Source of the DNA: Apostichopus japonicus
Lineage: Eukaryota > Echinodermata > Holothuroidea > Aspidochirotida > Stichopodidae
DNA length: 55,000 nt
Assembly (NCBI RefSeq): GCF_037975245.1
Contig: NC_092565.1
Span: 21,535,499 to 21,590,498, forward strand
Reading direction: 5' to 3'
This document shows positions 11,501 through 24,020 of the stretch, in pieces (positions within the stretch are counted from its first letter, which is position 1; each line of letters starts with the position of its first letter). Under the pieces are notes generated by a model. That model had not been told where the DNA came from, made no database searches, and saw only the letters and a list, made by a program, of their open reading frames with translations. A program made the position numbers and the translations under genes.

Positions 11501-12780
11501 TACAAACGAGGTCTCGATACCGAAGTAGAGTCATATAATCCCTTTTCATCTTTAATCGCCTAGTTTACTATCCAAACATGAAACGGAACAGTGAGGACTG
11601 GATTACTTTACTGCCTTGTCTTTTATTCGGTGTTTCTATTCTAGACATGGCTTTATTTCATTCCAGTTGTGAAAGCACTGTGCTTGGGAGTGGCGCGCAT
11701 AGATATACCGTAGATATTATACAGGCCTTGTTATGTCTCTGTTCCTGTCAAACTTGGCTAAGCTGGAAAACAGTTTCTCGATGTAAAGGGCGCCATCGAC
11801 AGCTTTGATGCAAGGTACTATATATTGTAGTACTATATTATCTGTTTACAGATTATTGGAAGGCAATTATTATAACTCGATAGAACATAAGTCAACGTAA
11901 GGCCTTTAATGCAACATATCAAACGGTCATGTCGACCATCCCCATCCTCATTATGGGAGGGGTTTAATGGGGGAGGGTGAGAATTTCGAGGGACATGTGA
12001 CTTTGTTCTGAGGGGCAACCACAAAGTTTAGCTCAAAAGACTCCACAAAATGGATACTCTGTTCATCCTGTGCCACAAATTTCAGTATTTGAATGGGTTT
12101 TTAACAAAAAGGACCTTTTGCATAAAAGAACTGGAGAGGAGCATGTTCCCCTGTGCTCTCCGGCCTTGCCCCTCCCCTTCGCTTGATCCTTCATACTCCT
12201 ACGATCTCAGTCAGGACTTACATAGCAGTATAAAAGTACACAACAAATTTGATGTTGGCAACTTTGTATTTTATATTTGATATCTCGCACAAATTCGTTC
12301 ATAGGTTTGGATAATCAAGTCTCTAATTCTACAGTTAAGAAGAGTAAAATATTGCCAAAAATTTCCATTTTGTTGTTGGTATAGTTTGAATAAGGTTGTT
12401 GTTGACCATACACCCCATCAGCTACAACAGGTTACAATAACGTCAAGAGTAGTGACATAAGTCTTTTATAACCGTCTATATATAACAAGCTGATAAGGCG
12501 TTCAAGCCATAGTATTCGCTTGCATTGTCAATTTGATCTCATTCTGACCAGGTTATATGTAATATTCATATACGATACATATAACCACTATATTCGTTCA
12601 ATATACTAACAGGAGTATTAAGTCACCTCAAGATTAATGTATGTCGTCCACTTACAGAGTTGTTGACAATTGACAATCCATAATCATGGACGTTAGATAT
12701 GAATCTTAGAGACTGACTTCGGTCAGCTTGCGCTTTTGGCCAATGAGGCTTCTTCGTGAGTTCCTGCTTGCAGGAGGATC
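11501..12780. other. Non-coding, nothing recognised
   Basis: AT-rich DNA without recognisable coding, RNA or terminal-repeat signals. The frame at 11578-11808 has no known motif. Confidence 0.45.
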
Positions 12781-12784
12781 TAAA

Positions 12785-12873
12785 ATACATACATACATAC
12801 TTACATACACACATACACGCACACACATACATACATACATACACACACACATACATACGTACATACATACATA
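12785..12873. repeat. (TACA)n microsatellite
   Basis: Imperfect tetranucleotide ACAT/ACAC array. The Val/Tyr/Cys-rich open frame over it is an artefact. Confidence 0.95.
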
Positions 12874-13286
12874 CTTTTAATGAGTCCGTAATCGTACTCG
12901 TACTCATACTCGGGGCTATTGAAAATCAACTATAAATGCTAATCCAAGATTAAGTATACATACCGATATTAGTACTCTCTCTCTCTCTTTAGAGCCTCGT
13001 TCTCGTTCTTATGGTGTTAAAATCAATACTCAAACTACAAGTCTGGTGTTCACACATTCCGATCTGCAAGCAAGCTATTTACACTTAAGCCCTATGCATA
13101 GACATGATCCGCCAATTCACCAACACCCCACCCCTCATCACCATCGCCACTGTGAGGTATGGCTTTGGAAGGCCTACGGACGAAAACATCTTTTGAAAAT
13201 GATAATAAAGGTACATGGTAAAAGAAGTACTACTCATTATCACGCCTCCCTCCCCCCCCCCCCCGTGCCCACCCTTATTTTCCGTC

Positions 13287-14270
13287 GGTTTTACTGGCGT
13301 AACTCTGACAACCTAACTGTGAGTGCACGGTACTACATTCACATATGATTGGTTAAATAACCAATTGAATATAACTTTTTATTCTCGAAATATCATACAG
13401 TAAGCAGTGGTTTGGTATCCTATAATATCTGAGAAAATTTTTGCCTATGCAGTAAAAAAATAAATAAAAAAATACTAGTGGGCAAAGAAACCTAAGCTGC
13501 CCACCCCCATTAAATTTAGATTATTCACTTCGCTGGCAAAGTAAAGCCTTAATTAGAAAAAAAAACTGTTTTGTGGACAATCGTCCGCAGAAATATATGT
13601 AATAGCTAGCAATCAATCTTTATTAAATACAGTATTAATGATTAAAGGTAGATACTGCGTAGGGATCTACGTGTCCCCTGGTAGTGGGGGGGGGGCTGAA
13701 GATCGGTGAAGCTACACACATGCGCACGCAACTATTGGTACAAGTTATCTTTCCTTAATATACACATGAGTACAGAGAGGCAATGGAGATTAGGTACCTT
13801 TTCCTAGAACACAGTTTAATGATCTGGCCATGCACTCACAGTGGCGTAGTACTACACAAATGTATAGTTGAAATGATGGAAATGATAGCACCATTTTGCA
13901 TTTAGGCCCCTTTGCCGATAAAAAATCTCAAAAGGGAAGGGGAATCCTCTTCCCTAAAACCTCTCCCTAGAACTATCTTAGACAAATTTCGCGAGCTTCC
14001 CCCAACCATACCCCCACCCCTTTCCCCTCCACGAAAAACATCCAAATCGATATAGAAGGTAGCTCAACCAAGTTTACTTCTGGTAATCCCCAATAAAAGA
14101 TCGGGGTGTGTGTGGCGGCTGGCGGTGATTCTCCGTTGGCAGACAGAATATTAGAAAATTTCAAAAATACAGTACATAAACATTTCAATGTATATTTTTC
14201 TAAAGACCCCTTCCCTGGACGACGTACCATTTTATCCTCAACACAATCTTCACTACAGAAAGGGTTACAA
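13287..14270. other. 3' flank of gene copy 1 (unit start)
   Basis: This flank aligns with 25266-26590, 35978-36979 and 47100-48130. Shared landmarks include CAATCTTTATTAAATACAGT, a G-run after CCCCTGGTAGTG, and GGCAGACAGAATATTAGAAA close to the poly(A) signal. No coding frame is consistently conserved. Confidence 0.7.
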
Positions 14271-14280
14271 TTTATTTATT
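14271..14280 (-). terminator. poly(A) signal of copy 1
   Basis: Two overlapping AATAAA hexamers on the minus strand (AATAAATAAA) lie about 110 nt after the stop of copy 1. The same doubled signal sits at the matching place in the other three copies, which supports a functional 3' end. Confidence 0.7.
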
Positions 14281-14387
14281 GATGTCATGCTAATAAAAAC
14301 TAATAATAATAAAAACTAATAATATGGGTACTTTTTTGGAATGTTCTTTGATTTTCTACATGATGTGGCGATTAGTTGCAAAACAAA

Positions 14388-17300
14388 CTACTTTTGTTTT
14401 TTAGTTTGGTTTGATTTGTTATTGAGACCAAAAAAATGTTCGTAATACGTGATTGTACGATCAAACGCTTCTTTATATGTATACCTAGGCTTATAGCCTA
14501 ACACACGTTGAAGTTTCTCCCAACTGTAGTGATATTCACCGAACATGTATCGCACAGCATTGGTGTGAAATGGCATCTCCCAATATTTTAAATTGGATAC
14601 AAGCCAACTCATGACGGTAAGGAAGAAAGCAATCGTATACATGAGCCAATACGGTGGTGTTGCCGTACCTGTTTCGGCCACTAAAGCCTTTGCAAACTGT
14701 GTGGCCAGTTCCCCGACACTATTAAGAGGGGTGTCATCGCCTAAGAAGAACGCTTCTCCACTAATATCTGTCTTCTCGTCGGGACGTAAGAGTGATTTGA
14801 CTGCTAATACGTATGAGTATGCGAGATTCCCAGCGTATGCATATTGACTCTTCCCGCTCGGTTCACCTATGCGGAATGCAATCCCAGCATTTAGAAAATA
14901 CCCCAAATTTGTTGTTAGAATATGTTCTCCCTCCCCGTAAATGCCACAGGGTCTCAAAGCGCACGTCCTTAAATTTTTACCGTTTTTTAGTGCTTTATTG
15001 TTGGCAGTCAGAACCATTTTCTCGGCATCGTACTTGGACTGAGAATAAACATGAAAGATTGGGTTGATAGCGGGGACTGTAACCGATGTCTCGGAGGCGT
15101 TAACACTAGGCTTTTTAAGATCGTTGGCTACTTCAATAGAACTCGTGTAGACTAGACATTCAACGTTATGTTCAATACAGGCGTCCACTACATTTTCTGT
15201 TCCTATATTTGAGAGGGGAAAAAAGGATAAGAAGGAAACATTATTGGTAATTAAATCCATGCTGGAAAACTTATCGCATATAGTCCGATGGAAGGGGGTC
15301 AGGGGAGGGGGATACAGTACCGAGGCCCAAGGTCAAATAAGGGACTGACGCATTGTGAGATATAGAATAAGTTATCCTCATTCTTCATAATATAATTAAG
15401 TATAAAAATGAAGAAAAAAAGCAAAATGGTTTTCTCTTAAAGCAGCATTTTGCGTCCTTTTCTATGATTTTTCTCAACCTCACTGACTCCACTATGCCAT
15501 AACGACATACATAACTAGCTTATCTATTTAAATCTTACTTCAAATGGTGGCATAAAAGTCGAAAAATTTGCAACTTTCAACTTTGTTTATCTCAAAGATA
15601 TTTCCGTTAGAACCCAAGAAACCTCGCCCATAATATGAATATTTAAACACTACGAACGTCATTGAGCAATAGGCCTATGTAATACAACACCATGCTTTAT
15701 TTGTGTACAGTCTATATATGGCAGTTGTACCAGGGAGTTCCATACATCTCCCTGGTTGTACCAACGCGCAGTCTTGAATCTATTTTTAGCAACGGCTCAT
15801 AACTAAACCTGCATCTCTGATTGGTTGAATTCAAACTAGTGGGTTTTGGGGGAACTGTATGCGATTAATTTCAACTGTGGAATTTGTCGTGGACACTCTT
15901 CTCATTATCTGCAAATATCCTTAATTACTCGCCAATTAACGTTGTTGGCAGGGAAAAACTTGGCTAATATCTTAGTTTGCTGTTTTGTGATTGATATATG
16001 TAAAAAACTCGATGGACATGTCAAAAAAGTAGAAAACGGCGACCAAACGCAAAATGCTGCTTTAAGCTTCTAAGGATCGCAGCTTGAATTTCGATCTATC
16101 TATACCTATACCAAATAATACTTGTTGAGCGACCAAGGTCTTCGAAAGCCATGCTGTTCGGGTCCCGGGAACATGTTTGTTATTGGACCCTCTTTTAAGC
16201 TCTTCCTTGATTCATTTATGAAAATGAGAATAACACTATTCTTCATCTCATCTTATTCATTCATAGTTTTGCTGGGAGCTCTTACTGACCCCCCCCCCTT
16301 GGAAGCCGGGACTTCCTCTCTGCTGACCCCCCCCCCTATTTTTAGGATTGTGTGGTTACCTCTATATTGTATATACCTATATCACGAACGCTGACGTTTA
16401 TGCTGTTTTACCAACCTTCAACTCAACAGCCATTCATTTTTAACGACACTCTATATACATTCTATATACATAATTATATATAGGTCATCACTTTCAGTAC
16501 GGGACAAAATATAACCAATCGGTCAATGTTGCATCATTTCCTGCTAATCCCAGAGTATTTTATCAAACTTAAAGATTGTAACTGGTCAATGTAACCTTTG
16601 TAATGTTCCGATCATTTCAAAAACCTCTACGTTGGCAGTTTTTGTTCCAGTTTTAATTGGCAGTATTTCCCTTCAGTTTTATCAACCCATCTTATTTTAT
16701 TTTCATTTTGGAAGATCACTTCATATCGGAAATCGAAGACTTCTCCGTGGTGAAAACCCGATCTTTTTTTTGCTTCAGCCGGCCAGAGCTGGCACCCACT
16801 ACCTGTTCGATGCTACAGGTATACCATTGCTTCTAGTGCCTCCAATTTGACCATACCAATCGACCATATCACTGGTTTTTCTGGATACTTCAAGTGTAAG
16901 AGCCCTTCAGTTTCCTTGGATATTACATCGGCATCTTTGCAACCGGCAATTCTCTATGAGGGTGCACTGAACTTACCGTCTACGTTAACAGCTCGTGTTG
17001 ACTTTCTGTTAGGATATGCACCAAACGCAACACAGCTGCAATTATGGATGACGACGTCCACATTTTCGCAGGCTTTAGTTAGGGCCGCGGGATCACAGAT
17101 ACTACCCTCGATGTGGTAAAGTTTTTGAGAATTCTTCGATGCTGAAAGAAGAGGATAAAAGATGGTTTAAGAACAAATTTTAATTAATTGTTGGTAGGGA
17201 GATATGTCGGAGTTTTACCCTCCCAAACCCCGTCCCCAACCCCAATCCTCCACCCAACCCTTTCAATTGTTATGCATATTTTATCAAATGAATGATAAAC

Positions 17301-19029
17301 AATGACACTGGCACAGAAAGAGGGGATATATACAGTGGCGTAGGAAGGTACTTTTGAGTGGGGGGGGGGGCTGAAGACTGATTGCCGGCCTGGGAGAGGG
17401 GTCTAAGGGGAGGGGTGTCCCCCTCCCCTTTGGAATTTTTTGCATTTCCAGGTAACCTCAGATGCAATTTGGTGCAATATAGCACACTTCAACACCACTC
17501 CATTTTGTAAACTTAATTTTGTATTTTCACCAGGCCTTAGATGCAATTTGGTGCTCCAAATGAGATTTTTTTTCTCATTTGGAAATGAAAAAGGGGTTTT
17601 CTGACTTGCGAAGCGGGGGGGGGGGGGGCGGAATGATACTTCCGCCCCTCCACATTTTTCACTGGGGGGCTGGCGCCCCCAGCCCCCCGGTTCCTACGCC
17701 CTTGGATATATAATACACAATGATGGCGGTCCAAAAAATGGACTTCTTCGTTCTTGAGTGGAACAAAGCCCGTTTACACTTGAGAACGACCACTCGGGGT
17801 CCGATCAACCGCGGATCAGACCACGCGATTTAATCACTGAGATGGACTAGGACCGAAGGAGGATCAGACCACGCGTTCGTGATTTGTAATGTAAGGTTAA
17901 GAGAACGAACTGCCGCATATGGCTATGATTTAACTGATATCAAAAGGTCAACAAACTATTAGATATAACTGCAATGAATCTCAATGAAGTTGTATGTCGT
18001 TCTAAAGTAAACAAAGCATGCCTATTCATAACTTTGATATCCAGTGGTGGTATAAAGACGCTGCTTACACTGAGATAACGGCTTAATCTTCATTCCGAAT
18101 TTATTTATTTAATTTATTTATTAATGAAGTAAGTAAGTAAGTTAGTAGGTAAGTAAGTAATTTATAGCTCCCCTGTTCAGATAGTGTCATATCATCTCCA
18201 TTTCATAATAGGCATACGAGAGTTCGTATGCCTTAATAGTTTGATGACCCTTATTCCATATTGATATACTGGTATATTAAAATAACTCGTTGAAAGACGC
18301 AAAGATAGAATCTAAAATGATCCCCGCCCCCAACCAGCCCAGTCTCCCAAACTCTTCCACTTTATAGAAGGAAAAACAGTGGTATAGAAAAGTTCATTCA
18401 ACCTTCAACGCCAACAGTATTTTATGCAACAGTAGTACAACAAGTGACTAATTAAATTGAAAACATTTCATGGAAACTTTAACATGATCAGGACACGAGA
18501 AGTAACCATATTCATGATATTCTATTTACAGCCGTTCTTCCTTAGACGTAACTCATGGTGCATTTAGTTAAGCCCCCCCCCCCACTCCCCCTCCTCATAC
18601 CTCTTTCATTGGTTTCGAGCAACGTGACCGCATGTTAGTCCCCCCCCCCCCCCCAGCAATGTCATGTTACCTGAGCACTAACAAGAAAGGAACATTGTTG
18701 TTTGTCTGTTTGATTGTTTACACAATCATTTAATCCCCTAGTTATAGTCTTTTGTTTTAATCATATTCATTTATATGCCAAGGAATACGTTAACAGTCAA
18801 CTTAGATAGTTGCGCACCTTCTTTTGAACCATGCACGTTTGTGTAGACGAACTAATTCATATCATTACTTACGATGTAGACCGTGGTGCCACTTGAACGG
18901 CTGGATATCAAATGATCTTATTTCCTTCACAGGAAATACTTCTTGTTCCATCAACTCTTTGACGATATGTTGACCAAAAAAGCCGGCTCCTCCCGTCACA
19001 AGGATGGTTACACCTTCCTGATTAGTCAT
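14388..19029 (-). CDS. 3beta-hydroxysteroid dehydrogenase-like gene, copy 1 (3 exons)
   Basis: Spliced gene model: exon 1 19029-18873 (ATG start), exon 2 17141-16977, exon 3 15202-14388 (TAG stop). Both introns start GTAAGT and end in AG, and the joins are in frame, giving 378 residues, the usual size for 3beta-HSD/isomerases. Visible motifs are the NAD-binding TGGAGFFG (residues 12-19), YTSS at 126-129, the catalytic Y160-SQS-K164, TCALRP at 187-192 followed by YGEG, a hydrophobic stretch at about 292-310 that could anchor it in a membrane, and a C-terminal KKQK. The family oxidises the 3beta-hydroxyl of sterols or steroids with NAD(P)+ at the ER or mitochondrial membrane; the substrate here is unknown. 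The ATG at 19029 has A at -3. An AG just upstream (CTGTAG) could be the acceptor of a non-coding first exon. It is the most divergent of the four copies. Introns: 1731 and 1774 nt, both carrying transposons. SDR42E or NSDHL-type relatives are alternatives, but YTSSIEV favours HSD3B. Confidence 0.92.
15297..16572. mobile_element. Unit-1-specific insertion in intron 2
   Basis: Copies 2 and 3 run straight from the GGGGAGGG landmark to TGTAACTGGTCAA, whereas copy 1 has about 1.27 kb between them. The insert contains the TTAA-type MITE at 15441-16061 plus C-rich runs at 16291-16336. Its own ends could not be paired, so it may be several events. Confidence 0.6.
15441..16061. mobile_element. TTAA-type MITE, copy B (621 bp)
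   Basis: Same terminal repeats as the element at 996-1609 (AGCAGCATTTTGCG / CGCAAAATGCTGCT) and flanked by TTAA at 15437-15440 and 16062-16065. It is collinear with copy A throughout, with small indels. It lies in intron 2 of gene copy 1. Confidence 0.85.
17333..17704. mobile_element. hAT-like element (372 bp) in intron 1 of copy 1
   Basis: The ends CAGTGGCGTAGGAA and TTCCTACGCCCTTG match at 12 of 14 positions as inverted repeats. Flanks are GATATATA on both sides (17325-17332, 17705-17712), an 8-bp duplication. Copy 4 carries the empty site (GGGGATATATAATACAC). G- and C-runs sit inside each end. Part of the interior (GGTCTAAGGGGAGG ... GATGCAATTTGGTGC) resembles the element at 697-1930, so the two belong to related families. 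Confidence 0.88.
17890..17905. other. Intron 1 deletion point relative to the sister copies
   Basis: Here copy 1 passes directly from TTTGTAATGTAA to GAGAACGAACTGCCGC. Copies 2, 3 and 4 have about 350-400 bp or more between these landmarks, including GTCCGGCCAGACGTTATCTA. Copy 1 has therefore lost, or the others gained, this segment. Confidence 0.6.
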
Positions 19030-22000
19030 TGTCAATCTACAGGTGGTGAGAAGCAAACTTCTTCATTAACTCAGAAAGTTATTTGAGATCATCAGTATTT
19101 CACCCCAAATATGCAAGGAAGTCAAATAATGGCCATGAATGTTCACAGTTCAACAAGCATCAGGCGCGGAACAGTGAATATATAGTGTATACCCCATTTT
19201 GTAACCCCCGCCCCCACCCCTTAGAATTAAAAGTTGCTATTAGTACAACTTTGCGTGTAGACCTATACGTATAGACCTAAATAACAACCTAATTATGCCC
19301 CTATTTCACGTCTAAATTTATAATTACATGGGAGACACCTTCAACGACACCAGGACTATACACCCCCCCCCCTTTTTACATCCTAGACCCACCCTGACTA
19401 TCAAATTCAACTCATTGTGCTTCCATGAGACATTTAAAGTGATTTATTCAACCGACCCTTATGTTTGAGGACTTTGGCAAGTCAAAATCTCCAGGCAAAG
19501 ATACTTTTTCAATTTTGCTGTTATTGAGGGAGGGGTGGGTGGGAGGGAAACGATCACCTTCAAATGACACCTATTTATTCTGTTGCTTTTATTTCTCTAG
19601 GTAGAATCAATTTCGGAAATAGATCAGTACAGGTATATAGAAAGACGAGAATGAGTTGTGATTTGGAGATTAAGAGGTCTCTTTTATCATTTCGGAAATT
19701 ATGTCCTTCTTGCTGAGGAGGTTATCTTAGTTATCTAACTGTTTGGATGTCATCCTTTTGAACTTACGCCTTTGGTAGTGCGCCGCTGTCAAATTTATTA
19801 TTCAGATAATCACTTAGTGCTCACAACCGTTATATAACAAACATAAGGGTTTTAGAGTCTGACTTATCGCAAGATTAATGTCCAGACGAGGAACAAGGGG
19901 GTGGGGTGTTCAACCCCCTTGTCAACCCCCGCCAAGAATTGAAGGTCAATAGTTACTAGCACAACCTCATATGTAGACCTTAAGTATTAAAAAACAAAAA
20001 TGGCGTTGGGTTGGGAGTGGGGGAGGGGGAGGTTGGACATGGGAGGTTACACTTTATTTATCAGTAACTATTGTTAGACATTAGTATTTGTCGAAAACTT
20101 ACCACATAGGAGCAAAATCTCTTCATTTGTGACCTTTCCAACAATTAGTGATAAGTAATTTGACCTTGTTTAATGATAAGCCGAATAGTCCGTTGAACTA
20201 ATTACAGACTTTGATCATCGGCATCAAAATAAATAAAAGATATCACTGTATTTACTCGATCTATTTATTTCTTTTCCAATCGGTAATCGTGACATAAGCA
20301 TATTCTTATTCTATATATGTATATATATATACATAATATATAAAAGATGGTGCATGTAGGTCAGATAAAGTTTACCAGTTGTTACCTGTTAATAAAAGCA
20401 TGCCCCTACAAGCCTTTTATCAATGGGGTGGGAGGAGGAGGGGTGAATTTTTATGTTATTGATCGCCGTCCTGGGGAAGAGGTCTAAGTGAAGGGGTGCT
20501 ATAGTTTGCAACATTTTTTAATTAAAGAGGATCAAGAAATAACAACGAAAAGGTAAATTGCGTCTTACTCTTTGGGAAACTGTTTCACAAAAGTAGCGTT
20601 CTGAAAGTTTGGATGGATACTAGTGTTTGCCGCCTTGTGGAGAGGATCTAAAGTAAACGTATTAAACCCTACCCATTGTAGAAAGTATTGAGTAAACTTA
20701 AGTAAATATATTGCCATTTGAAAAACAATCATCCATAATGATAAATTACATTGAGGTGGGGGGGGGGGGACATTTTACTCCATTTATCTTCTTATATTTT
20801 TTTATTATTAGTATTTAAAAAATTAATTATAATAGTAAGAAGTTGAAAATGTCTGTTGATTACAGCAGAGGCCAACATCATTTGTGCTTATCAAATCAGA
20901 AACTAACATCCTTATCATAACTGGTATGAACATCATATTTGACACTATTCCACAATGAGTAGATAACACTCTTGGTCGGAGCAGAACTAAAAAGTCCATG
21001 TTGTTTATAATGCGGTAGTTTTGGTTGGTATATAAGTGTTTGCTATTTACAAGGATTTATTCATCCACAGTTCAAGGTCAGCATAAGCATATATAAGCTT
21101 GTAATCAAGCTCTCTCCATAATGCTATTTACAATAGGGAAGGTGAAAGGTCAACATTGTTCAAATATTGAAAACCTATTATGCAAGGATAAGTATGGACA
21201 CTATGTATGCTATGTTCCTTTGTCATAATGAGTAGATACACCCTAGTGATTATGGTAGTGGCCAATGATTATGGTAGGTCAACAGCAATCCAACACTGCA
21301 TGAATCCTCGCAAGTTGTGAGTGGCAAGTTCGATAAATACTATATGCCTATTTGGAAGGGATACAAAATTCAGTCTGCCTCTCCAAGTAGAACTTGTTGT
21401 TGAATTTAACCACAGTTGACGAGGGGTTGGGAACAGATCTGGAGGTTGCCTTAGGTTCATAAGAGGGATCAAGTGGGTGATGCTCCAGAATGACTGCAAA
21501 GACAGTTAGCTTTGCTGTTTGTTGTCGGGTTATTTTGGATTTGAATTTTAAATCTGAAGGTGCACATTGCTTTGTTACCCCAGTGGCCATACCGCTACGT
21601 TGAAGTATCATAGCCTAAGTAATGCATAATTACATATAAACCTGAAGCCTAGCCTTTGAACTGTGCACTGATGTATTCGATCCTATAATAGACAGTAACA
21701 ATGGAAACAATTGCATAAAATATCTGGCTGTAGGAAATTGTCTGCCATAAGACTAGTAAAAATCAAATCAACTGATCTATAAATGTACTGTATTATTTGT
21801 TCGATTGACGATGTTCATTTTAACAAAAGAGCTATATATAGCCATAAACCATTTGTTAAAAGGAGCCTGTGATTCCTGCGAATAAGTTTTGCTTTAGAAG
21901 TAGGCTACAGTGCATTGTTCGTAGAGTTTGGTAAAGCATATTTCCTTAAAATTCTGTTGAATAATTACTATGCTACGATGTTGAAATCACGTTTTTTTAC

Positions 22001-22322
22001 GCCAATTTTGTTTCTGTGACGTCATTGCTTAAAATGTAAATTGGAGTTCCGACACCAGTCAGGGTTGTGACTCTTTCAATCGCAAGTACTCGACCCCAAA
22101 TAATTTGGAGTCGTCTAAGCTTAGATCCAACACAAGCAGTAGCCTATGTCAGATATACTGCAAAATTAGGTGGGTTTAGTGATCGATGATTGGCTTTAGT
22201 TGTTAAGTTTCTTACCTCAAAAGATCCCCACATTATTATTGTCGATAATCCTACATGAACGCACTCTGTGAATCCGTGTACTACAAAATACTGTGGTGTT
22301 TATGTATGACGTAAAAGTTAAC

Positions 22323-22339
22323 TCCCTCATCATGAGGGA
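22323..22339. repeat. Short palindrome TCCCTCAT-ATGAGGGA
   Basis: Eight-base inverted arms around one base. It is repeated at 32036-32052 and, with one change that still leaves seven paired bases, at 43404-43420. Its role is unknown; it may mark an old element. Confidence 0.5.
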
Positions 22340-22544
22340 TATTGATATGTAAAGACGATCATACATGGTATAAGTAAAGAATTAATCGGTTACGACTGAA
22401 TATTATTAAGGATTCTCCAAAATGTGTCGTTTCCTTTATATAAGAAGGAATATGGTCTAGTAAAGGGTTGAGTGTGGAGTCGATGAACCCTGAAAGGTGT
22501 TCTGTATACTCAATTCATGATATAATTGGTCGACACGGAGGGAA

Positions 22545-22800
22545 TAACTTGAGTGTCCTGGTTAGTTCACAAATGCCTTGACGACGGATTGTCTTTTCAG
22601 GGTCTGAAGGGCTAAGTCCAGGTAGTGCTTGTTGTGCATCGGCTATCAATGGGAAGTCTGTGTGCTTTGGGTAAAGTGTAGCAGCTAGGTTCCTAACGCA
22701 TGGGTTCTTTGGTGTTAATTCTACTACCTTGGTCGCAACATATGTTCCGGTATTGTTTGACACAACGCCGATTTTGAGGTGGAAGACCCTGGAAGAGTTC
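22545..22800 (-). other. Unrecognised conserved ORF block, unit 1
   Basis: The minus-strand translation contains NNTGTYVATKVVELTPKNP, then DFPLIADAQQALPGL, SPSDPEKTIRRQGICELT and KLFPPC. Matching blocks lie in units 2 (32243-32489) and 3 (43617-43862). The unit 1 version reads openly further upstream than the others, where the first half is shifted in frame. I do not recognise a family. It lies about 3.5 kb upstream of exon 1 on the same strand. It may be a decayed transposon gene or a lost upstream exon. Confidence 0.35.
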
Positions 22801-23410
22801 TCTGGTGATAACTAGAAATCAGAGTTACTTAGTTGTTCCTCTTCTTCCCTTAAAACTACATAAAAACGAATGATAATCTTACCGAAATTCCAAGAATTAC
22901 AAATAGCAAGCACACGTCTTATACAGCGTTGTATTCTGTGTTATGAATTGATGGAACGATCGCCCTCACTGCATTAATCGCTCATCTGACTTCCATCAGT
23001 GCCATCTTGCCTGAAGGTGTGTTTGTGATAACTGTGTGTTTATGCACTCACTACACTCACAACAACAAGTTAATTATCGATTGTGGCGTGCACAAAGTCC
23101 ACGAATCCCTTTACTTTTGAAGTCTGTTTGTAAGTGAGGAGCATATTGATGTAAATATTTAGGTGAGTTCAGCCCGCAAGTCAGTGGTCTCTTATACCGT
23201 CACCAGTTCCTGCCAATATAAAGTTCGGATTACCTTGCCCAAGATAGTTTGCTGACCCCGTTATCTCAGAAAACTCTACACCTTCATTTGTGTCATAGAA
23301 GTATGGAATACTGTATAAGAGTTGCAGTTTCGAACAATTACCTTGCTAAGTATATATAGGATATATCGTGTATTTATCTCTCGAGGATAAAGGAATCAGG
23401 TGTTTCCAAA

Positions 23411-23623
23411 CTCAAATTAGATGTAAAAATGCAGGAAACTAAAGATCATGGTACTGGACATAAGAAGGATTTTCACGACCAAGAAAGAAAATATGCCCGA
23501 ATTGCTGCCATTAACAACAAAAAAATACAAAAATACAAAAAGCAAAATCAACGTTGTCATCAAAAACAAGAAATACAGATTTTCCTACGAAATTGTTTCC
23601 TAAATATGCTAGAAGCCAAATAA
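23411..23623 (+). other. Lysine-rich open frame, unit 1
   Basis: Reads KDHGTGHKKDFHDQERKYA then a lysine/glutamine-rich tail. Units 2 and 3 keep the first part (33150-33235, 44520-44605) but end in a stop soon after IAA. The run of A may be a tail remnant. No domain is recognised. Confidence 0.25.
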
Positions 23624-24020
23624 TGGTCACGTGTATTCAAACTTCAACATAGATAATCGTATACTGCCATCCTCATAGCATGCATTCCTTGATTCGGTCA
23701 TTTCATGGAGTGAACCACCATGATCTATATATGTGTGGGTAAAAACTGAAGAGCAAGAGCGTTATGAATACTTCAGTATATTTATACTTATCACTTTTAA
23801 ATTCTAAGCGTGTAAACAGAAATTAAGTAATGTCGTAGAGGAATATTTGTCTTAAAGAAGCACTCCAGTCACATTGAAGGATAAATAAACGCTATGTCAC
23901 CTGCCGTCATCGACAAACTAGATATTACAACTATCAACCGATTGCCCAGCTGTTACTGGCTGGAATATATTTCATAGTATGCGTATACTAATTGACAGCA
24001 ATGTACAAATGTCGTAGAGT

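Noticed and set aside
12623-12907. Open frame rich in Tyr-Val-Cys
   Set aside because: Translation of the TACA microsatellite.
15203-15260. N-terminal extension of the copy 1 exon 3 frame (about 20 codons)
   Set aside because: It reads into intron 2; the TATAG acceptor at 15203 and the homology begin at GTENVVDAC.
19030-19056. Nine-codon extension upstream of the exon 1 ATG
   Set aside because: It would start at TTG, not ATG, and copy 4 lacks that codon; the ATG at 19029 has a good context.
21269-21611. Two overlapping minus-strand frames in unit 1
   Set aside because: No recognisable motif and no sister copy in the window; not enough to call a gene.
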